Shown piece by piece: positions 58,468-64,000 of a stretch of 64,000 nt of DNA (positions are counted from its first letter, which is position 1; each line of letters starts with the position of its first letter). A model generated the notes under the pieces. That model did no database searches. It was not told the origin of the DNA and saw only the letters and a list, made by a program, of their open reading frames with translations. The position numbers and the translations under genes are program-made. The stretch comes from Clostridium intestinale DSM 6191 (GTDB lineage Bacteria; Bacillota; Clostridia; Clostridiales; Clostridiaceae), in NCBI RefSeq assembly GCF_900130055.1, contig NZ_FQXU01000013.1, positions 1-64,000 of the forward strand, given 5' to 3'.

Positions 58468-58475
58468 AATCTCTC
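58459..58475 (+). terminator. Terminator of the aminotransferase gene
   Basis: GAGAGAT, AAA, ATCTCTC, then TTTTT, overlapping the stop region. Confidence 0.75.
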
Positions 58476-58485
58476 TTTTTCTATA

Positions 58486-58571
58486 TGGTGCAGATGGCGG
58501 GACTTGAACCCGCACGAGAGTACACTCGCTACCCCCTCAAGATAGTGCGTCTGCCATTCCGCCACATCTGC
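58486..58571 (-). tRNA. tRNA-Leu (anticodon GAG)
   Basis: The minus strand starts GCAGATGTGGCGGAATGGCA, includes an anticodon loop CTTGAGG, a long class II variable arm and GGTTCAAGTCC, and ends CATCTGCACCA. The acceptor arms GCAGATG/CATCTGC pair perfectly. CCA is encoded. 86 bases fit a Leu tRNA. Confidence 0.93.
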
Positions 58572-58704
58572 TTATTTTTACTACATTTAATATCATAATG
58601 CCATATCACTGTTTTGTCAATGTTTTAGCATTTCTAAAGAGTTTTCTAGTTATTTTTAAAACTATACCATCTGTTAAAACCATCTATTTGTTACTTGTAT
58701 TCTT

Positions 58705-59835
58705 TTAATCATCTAGCCCATTTGAACTTAAAAAAATTAATGCGTTTAAATTATCATAAGAATATATATCCATAGTTTTTTCTTCACCAAAAGCTCCGTA
58801 TACTGGACTTGTACTATTTTTTATTTGAAATTCTTTCATACGTTTTTTAATGTTCTCAGCTTCATTAAATCTACCATCGTTCTCAAATAACTCACCTATA
58901 AAAGAATATATGGACGTAGATTCTATATCACTTAATTTTTCTCCTTTAGATGAATATTTTATGTATATTTTTTTATCCTTATTAAATTCATTCCATAGCC
59001 AATCAAGTTCTGGAGTTATATCAATATTAGCAGATTGTAAATACTTTAACGCTATAAGTGAATATACCAATTCTGTTTCTGTCTCATTAGAATATTTTCC
59101 TGAATTAGGTCTATAGCTTTTTTTAAACAAAGGTAATCCTTTAGTTATCTGAGCATTTTTTATAAGATCTAAGGAATTAGCGTATATCTTATCCCACTTT
59201 TTATTGCTCTCTTTTAGATAATTCATGGTTGTTAAATCTAGATAACAAATAGTAACATCCTGTCCTATTGAACTCCCATCATTAAAATCAAATATGTATC
59301 CACTGTCTTCAACATTTTTTAATAGGTGCTGAGAAATACTTGCTGCTAGGTGTTTATATTTATTTTCCTGCCATCTGTCAGATCCATATATAAGTGCTTT
59401 TATTATTCTTAGGTCATCAATGGTTGAAGAACCTTTAGAAATTTCATTATCGTCATATCTCCAAGCCACCAACCCCTTAGAGGTTAGTAATCTATCTTTA
59501 ATAATTCCATAACTCTCATCAAAAGCATCTTTATCATTAGCACCTACGGCATATAACATCCATAATCCGTGAGACTCAGATAGTACGCTATGACCTTTAG
59601 TTGTTTCTTTATCATTAGGTTTTTCTAAATAAGTAGTGTATATACCATAATCCTTTTTACTTAGGTTATTGCTTATAAAATCATGTAAATCTTTTTCTTC
59701 TTTCGCTTTTTCTTTTTCGCTCCAACTTATTCCTGTATTTATAGTAAAGGTATATGGCTTAATAAAAATAAACCATATACCAAATAATACAAGATTAAGT
59801 AATAACACCACTGCGATTGTTACTTTAACCTTCAT
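58705..59835 (-). CDS. GH8-like membrane-anchored glycoside hydrolase
   Basis: The 376-residue protein has one N-terminal membrane segment (VTIAVVLLLNLVLFGIWFIF). A GH8-like domain follows: TKGHSVLSESHGLWMLYAVG with candidate acid Glu, LVAWRYDDNE and SSTIDDLRIIKAL. It probably acts on a polysaccharide outside the cell. It overlaps the lytic transglycosylase gene by 11 bases, which suggests coupled roles in envelope metabolism. Confidence 0.78.
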   Translation of the reverse strand: MKVKVTIAVVLLLNLVLFGIWFIFIKPYTFTINTGISWSEKEKAKEEKDLHDFISNNLSKKDYGIYTTYLEKPNDKETTKGHSVLSESHGLWMLYAVGANDKDAFDESYGIIKDRLLTSKGLVAWRYDDNEISKGSSTIDDLRIIKALIYGSDRWQENKYKHLAASISQHLLKNVEDSGYIFDFNDGSSIGQDVTICYLDLTTMNYLKESNKKWDKIYANSLDLIKNAQITKGLPLFKKSYRPNSGKYSNETETELVYSLIALKYLQSANIDITPELDWLWNEFNKDKKIYIKYSSKGEKLSDIESTSIYSFIGELFENDGRFNEAENIKKRMKEFQIKNSTSPVYGAFGEEKTMDIYSYDNLNALIFLSSNGLDD

Positions 59836-60391
59836 TTTTTTTCCCTATGCCCCCATATAAAAATTTATAGATATTGTAATTTACTTTAACCTTCTTTATA
59901 TATTTATCTGTTTCTCCAAAAGGGATATTGTGAAGATTAACCCCATCCTTTGAAACCTCTGAATTATCAAGCCACTTATTAACGTTTCCCCGTCCAGCAT
60001 TGTAGGCAGCAAGTACTAAGTCAATATCATTAAATTCTGTTCTTAAGTTGTCTAAATACCAGCAACCCATCTCTATATTAGTATCAGCATCAAATAAATC
60101 ACTGTACTTAAAATCTGTTTTTTTCATCTCTCCTACAATCCATGTCGCCGTTGGCTCTGTAATCTGCATAAGTCCATATGCTTGTTTATGAGATACTACA
60201 TCCTTCTGAAAGTTACTTTCTGTTTTTATTATAGCCATTACTAAATATGGATCTAGATTATATTCCTCAGAATACTCAACTATGGTTTCTTTATACTTTA
60301 AAGGATACACAATTTTAAGTATACATTCTCTAAAAAATACAAGAAATATGATTATACACAAAATTATTATTATTCTTTTTTTTGCTTTCAT
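59825..60391 (-). CDS. Lytic transglycosylase (SLT domain)
   Basis: The 188-residue protein has an N-terminal anchor (IIIILCIIIFLVFFRECIL). The SLT domain shows LVMAIIKTESNF (catalytic Glu), YGLMQITEPTATWI, NIEMGCWYLDNL and VLAAYNAGRGNVNKWL. It cleaves peptidoglycan glycan strands. It is second in the polA-coaE-lytic transglycosylase series. Confidence 0.92.
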   Translation of the reverse strand: MKAKKRIIIILCIIIFLVFFRECILKIVYPLKYKETIVEYSEEYNLDPYLVMAIIKTESNFQKDVVSHKQAYGLMQITEPTATWIVGEMKKTDFKYSDLFDADTNIEMGCWYLDNLRTEFNDIDLVLAAYNAGRGNVNKWLDNSEVSKDGVNLHNIPFGETDKYIKKVKVNYNIYKFLYGGIGKKNEG

Positions 60392-60408
60392 TCTTCACTC
60401 CTTAGAAA

Positions 60409-61008
60409 TTATTTATAAAGGTTTAGTATCCCTATTAAATCTCTAACTTGAACTTCTGTACTTAAAATGTCTTTGGAATTGTCAATTATTATATTTGCAT
60501 ATTCCTTCTTTTTTTCTAAACTAAGCTGGGCATTTATTCGTTGAAGAGCCTCTCCTGTCCCCAGTCTATCTCTATCTTTAATCCTTGAAAGCTGTGTATT
60601 GTGATCAGCCCAAACAACAATAACTAAATCCATGACTTCATGTAAATTATTTTCTATTAACGTTGGAGCATCTAATATCACAATCTTAGCCTTTTTATCT
60701 TCAAATTTTTTGAAAGCCTCATCTATTTCCTTAATTATATAAGGCATTATCAGATCTTCATATCTAGTTCTAAGTCTTGGAAATCGAAAAATGTGATTAC
60801 CGAATTCTTTTCTTCTAAACTCACCTTTCCAGTCAAAAAAACCTTCTCCAAACTCTTTTCTAATTCTTTTTAATATATCTGGGTATTTATCTAATACCTC
60901 TCTAGATATTACATCTGCATCAATTATAGGAAATCCAGCATCTTTAAGAAATTTACTAACAGTGCTTTTTCCCGTTCCAATTCCACCTGTTAATCCAACC
61001 TTTAACAT
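60409..61008 (-). CDS. coaE: Dephospho-CoA kinase
   Basis: The 199-residue kinase begins MLKVGLTGGIGTGKSTVSKF (P-loop). It has IIDADVISREVLDK, the VILDAPTLIENNL region and RIKDRDRLGTGEAL in the lid. It catalyses the final step of CoA synthesis. It follows polA by 11 bases. Confidence 0.95.
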   Translation of the reverse strand: MLKVGLTGGIGTGKSTVSKFLKDAGFPIIDADVISREVLDKYPDILKRIRKEFGEGFFDWKGEFRRKEFGNHIFRFPRLRTRYEDLIMPYIIKEIDEAFKKFEDKKAKIVILDAPTLIENNLHEVMDLVIVVWADHNTQLSRIKDRDRLGTGEALQRINAQLSLEKKKEYANIIIDNSKDILSTEVQVRDLIGILNLYK

Positions 61009-61019
61009 ACTATTACCCC

Positions 61020-63626
61020 CTATTTTGCATCATACCAAGTGTCACCTATATTTACATCAACTTCAAGAGGAACATTTAATTCTAATACATGCTCCATTTC
61101 ATTTTTAACTAATTCCTTAACTTCTTCTAGTTCATCTGGCTTAACATTTAATATTAGCTCATCATGAACCTGAAGTATAAGTTTACTCTTAAGTCCATTT
61201 TCTTTAAGTTTTTCATAAACTCTTATCATAGCTATTTTTATAATATCAGCAGCACTTCCTTGTATAGGAGCATTCATTGCTAATCTTTCCCCTAAGGCTT
61301 TTAATATCTTATTAGAAGATAGTATTTCTGGTATAAACCTTCTACGGTTTAAAATTGTTAATACATATCCAAACTCTTTAGCTTTTTCCGTTACCTCATG
61401 AAGAAATCCCTGTATCTTAGGATATCTATCAAAATATATCTGCATATACTCTGCAGCTTCTTTTTTAGTAATCCCTAAATCTTGAGATAAAGAAAAATCT
61501 GAAATTCCGTATACTATTCCAAAGTTAACAGCTTTAGCTCTTCCTCTCATAAGCTTAGTTACCTCATCTAATGGAACTTTAAAAACTTCTGAAGCAGTTT
61601 TAGTATGAATATCTATATTTTCTCTAAACGCATGAAGCATATTTTCATCTTCTGCCATGTGTGCTAAAACTCTTAACTCTATTTGAGAATAGTCAGCTGA
61701 TATAAGAACATCTTCCTTCTCTTTAGGAATAAATACTTTTCTTATAGCTCTACCCATTTCATATTTAATAGGAATGTTTTGTAAATTAGGTTCTGTTGAA
61801 CTTAATCTTCCTGTTGTTGTAACTGTCTGATTAAAGCTTGAATGTATTCCTCCATCTTCATCAATAACAGCTTTTAACCCTTCAATATAAGTTGAGTATA
61901 TCTTTGTTATTTGTCTATAATAAGTTATTTCTTTTATAATTGGGTGTTTATCTACTAATTTTTCTAAAACCTCTGCATTAGTTGAATATCCAGTTTTTGT
62001 TTTCTTAACTGGAGGAAGGTCAAGTTTTTCAAATAGTATTTTGCCTAACTGCTTTGGCGAATTTATATTAAACTCCTCACCTGCTAGCTCATAGATTTTA
62101 TTTCCTTTTTCATCTATTTCTTTTTTAAATGAAACTGACAATTCTTCTAACATTTTTTTATTTATATTAAAACCTTCCGCTTCCATAGAAGATAATACAT
62201 TTGCAAGTGGTAACTCAACATTATAGTAAAGATCCTCCATTTCATCTTCTTTTAGCTTCTCTCTTAACATATCAACTAGATTTTTAAGATTATAAGCCTC
62301 AAAAACCTTCTCTTCTTCACCCTCTGCTTTAATTCCTTTATTTAAGTATTTTTCTAAAAGGCTTTCTAATGGATATTTACCCTTTGATGAATCTATTATA
62401 TAAGCTGCTAACTCAACATCAAATTCTATGCCTTTAGGTTCAACATTAAATTTTCTTAAGACAGTTAAAGTATTTTTTATTCTATAGGAATATTTTTTTA
62501 TTTGTTCATTTTCAAAAAGAAGTTTAAGTGCTTTAATATATTCTTCTGAATTTTCAATCTCCATCTTTAAACATTCTATAATAAAAATTTCATTGTTAGA
62601 ACTTAAGTAAAGCCTATTTATATTAATTTTTGAAAAAACATTCTCTTCTATAAGTTCAGATATTATATAAACATCTTTTGATATTTTATCCATTAAGTTT
62701 TTAAAATCTGATATTGTGGTTATAGTTTGAGAATTAATATCCTCTTTTTCTTCTAATATATTCTCTTCTTGAAATCTACCTAAAAGAGACTTCATTTCGA
62801 GCTTAATTAGTAATTCTCTAACTTTTCTCTTATCTATATTTTCATTATGAAGAGCTTCATCCCAAGAAAATTCTATAGGTACATCCCTCATAATAGTTGC
62901 AAGCTTTTTACTGAAAATTGCCTGTTCACTGTAAGTTTCTAAATTATCTTTTATTTTTTTACCTGAAATATCAGCTATGTTGTTTAATACACCTTCTACA
63001 CTTCCATAGGTCTGAATTAATTTGTAAGCTGTTTTTTCCCCTATTCCAGGAACCCCTGGTATATTATCCGACTTATCGCCCATAAGTCCTTTTACATCTA
63101 TAAATTCTAGAGGTGTAACTCCAAAATCATCCTGCATTCTTTGTCTATTATAAACTTCCTTTTCAGATACACCTTTTTTAGTAATTATTATATTTGTGGT
63201 ATCCGATGCTAATTGAAGCGCATCCTTGTCTCCAGTTAAAACATATACTTCTATATTGTTTTCTTCTGCCTTTTTAGATAAGGTGCCTAAAAGATCATCT
63301 GCTTCAAACCCATCTAATTCAAATATAGGTATACCTAAATAGCTAAGTAGCTCCTTAGTTAAAGGAAACTGTTCTGCGAGCTCTGGCGGCATTTTTTTTC
63401 TTCCTGCCTTATACTCCGCATACTCATTATGCCTAAAAGTTGGTGCTTTTTTATCAAATGTTGCTATTATATAATCTGGGACTATTTCATCCTGTATCTT
63501 CAAAATCATATTAGTAAACCCATATATGGCATTAGTATGGATGCCATCGCTATTAGTAAGTGGTGGCAATGCATAAAACGCTCTATTCATAAGTGAATTA
63601 CTATCTATAAGTAAAATCTTCTTCAT
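61020..63626 (-). CDS. polA: DNA polymerase I
   Basis: About 868 residues, started at MKKILLIDSNSLMNRAFYAL after TGGAGGAAAAA. The 5'-3' exonuclease domain (~1-290) has GFEADDLLGTL and GLMGDKSDNIPGVPGIGEKT. The middle domain (~300-460) lacks the usual DxE proofreading residues. The polymerase domain has DYSQIELRVLAHMA, RAKAVNFGIVYGIS and QVHDELI. Repair and Okazaki-fragment processing. Confidence 0.97.
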   Translation of the reverse strand: MKKILLIDSNSLMNRAFYALPPLTNSDGIHTNAIYGFTNMILKIQDEIVPDYIIATFDKKAPTFRHNEYAEYKAGRKKMPPELAEQFPLTKELLSYLGIPIFELDGFEADDLLGTLSKKAEENNIEVYVLTGDKDALQLASDTTNIIITKKGVSEKEVYNRQRMQDDFGVTPLEFIDVKGLMGDKSDNIPGVPGIGEKTAYKLIQTYGSVEGVLNNIADISGKKIKDNLETYSEQAIFSKKLATIMRDVPIEFSWDEALHNENIDKRKVRELLIKLEMKSLLGRFQEENILEEKEDINSQTITTISDFKNLMDKISKDVYIISELIEENVFSKININRLYLSSNNEIFIIECLKMEIENSEEYIKALKLLFENEQIKKYSYRIKNTLTVLRKFNVEPKGIEFDVELAAYIIDSSKGKYPLESLLEKYLNKGIKAEGEEEKVFEAYNLKNLVDMLREKLKEDEMEDLYYNVELPLANVLSSMEAEGFNINKKMLEELSVSFKKEIDEKGNKIYELAGEEFNINSPKQLGKILFEKLDLPPVKKTKTGYSTNAEVLEKLVDKHPIIKEITYYRQITKIYSTYIEGLKAVIDEDGGIHSSFNQTVTTTGRLSSTEPNLQNIPIKYEMGRAIRKVFIPKEKEDVLISADYSQIELRVLAHMAEDENMLHAFRENIDIHTKTASEVFKVPLDEVTKLMRGRAKAVNFGIVYGISDFSLSQDLGITKKEAAEYMQIYFDRYPKIQGFLHEVTEKAKEFGYVLTILNRRRFIPEILSSNKILKALGERLAMNAPIQGSAADIIKIAMIRVYEKLKENGLKSKLILQVHDELILNVKPDELEEVKELVKNEMEHVLELNVPLEVDVNIGDTWYDAK

Positions 63627-63786
63627 TTTTTCCTCCAAATAAATCATAATAAGCTAATTATACTATTTTTAGCTAAAAACTTCATCTATCAGTATTATTA
63701 ATTTTAACATATAAAGGTTAAAATATGCTTACAGCTTGAAATATAAGGCAAGATTTGAGAAAATAATACTGAAGGAGTGATAATAA

Positions 63787-64000
63787 ATGGAAAAATTATT
63801 GCAAAAATATGCTTCTCTCGCTGTAGGGACAGGAGTAAATATACAAAAAGACGATTACTTGGTTATAAACTCTCCAATAGAATGTGCTGACTTTGCTAGA
63901 AAAATGGCTGAAGAAGCTTACAAAAAAGGTGCTAAAGAAGTCACTATTCATTGGGCAGATGAAAAATTCACAAAAATAAATTTAACTTATGCTTCATTAG
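63787..64000 (+). CDS. M29-family aminopeptidase, N-terminal part
   Basis: The 71 visible residues begin MEKLLQKYASLAVGTGVNIQ and continue KDDYLVINSPIECADFARKM, the conserved start of AmpS/PepS-type aminopeptidases. A GAAGGAGTGATAATA ribosome site precedes the ATG. The metal-binding domain lies beyond the window. Confidence 0.85.
   Translation, partial: MEKLLQKYASLAVGTGVNIQKDDYLVINSPIECADFARKMAEEAYKKGAKEVTIHWADEKFTKINLTYASL

Overview
The window reads as low-GC Firmicute DNA of the Clostridium sensu stricto type: AT-rich throughout, strong AGGAGG-type ribosome sites, a Firmicute-style DNA polymerase I without proofreading residues, TspO, LrgAB, MscL and a tRNA-Leu(GAG). About half is a temperate siphophage integrated in the chromosome. 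After it come a short stretch of orphan immunity-type genes and then ordinary chromosome. The genus is inferred from gene content and base composition; no rRNA is present.

Positions 1 to about 29,310 are the prophage, entering from the left with its tail and lysis genes outside the window. The minus strand carries the late operon (TerS, TerL, portal, minor head protein, scaffold, major capsid, connectors, tail terminator, major tail protein and a G/T chaperone pair with a T_TTT_TTC slippery site). The tape measure gene is cut by an IS200/IS605 element. Upstream lie a small tyrosine recombinase, a secreted Ig-like protein with its own promoter, an ArpU-like regulator, a DUF4145 + P-loop ATPase pair, a 52-residue Spo0E-like protein, a SANT-type DNA-binding protein, an initiator gene holding 21-bp iterons, an orphan cyclase-fold protein, a phased array of about 20 octamers and a parAB pair. 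A Cro/CI-like divergent switch with four operator-like sites, an ImmA-like gene and a large serine integrase close the element.

Positions 29,324 to 37,155 are accessory chromosome: a RES-domain protein with a STAS-like DUF4325 partner, then DUF4274, DUF4085-like, SMI1/KNR4-like and unknown small genes that look like an orphan immunity locus. It includes a nonsense-riddled pseudogene, the last 24 codons of a second serine integrase, and a ~77-bp direct repeat at 31,211 and 37,078. The right-hand repeat abuts a 5'-truncated ABC substrate-binding protein gene. Four transcription units (two in the prophage, two in the immunity locus) share a GTTCTTTGAAA..TGAATA box upstream and a related hairpin downstream, which suggests exchangeable gene cassettes.

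Positions 37,131 to 64,000 are ordinary chromosome: an NMT1/SsuABC-type transporter, lrgAB, topB, tspO, a two-component pair, two adjacent orphan membrane histidine kinases, mscL, a TPR protein, a tandemly duplicated structured RNA with its own promoter and terminator, an AnfO-like protein, a second two-component system beside two exported proteins, an aminotransferase class V enzyme, tRNA-Leu, and a GH8-like - lytic transglycosylase - coaE - polA cluster followed by the start of an M29 aminopeptidase.
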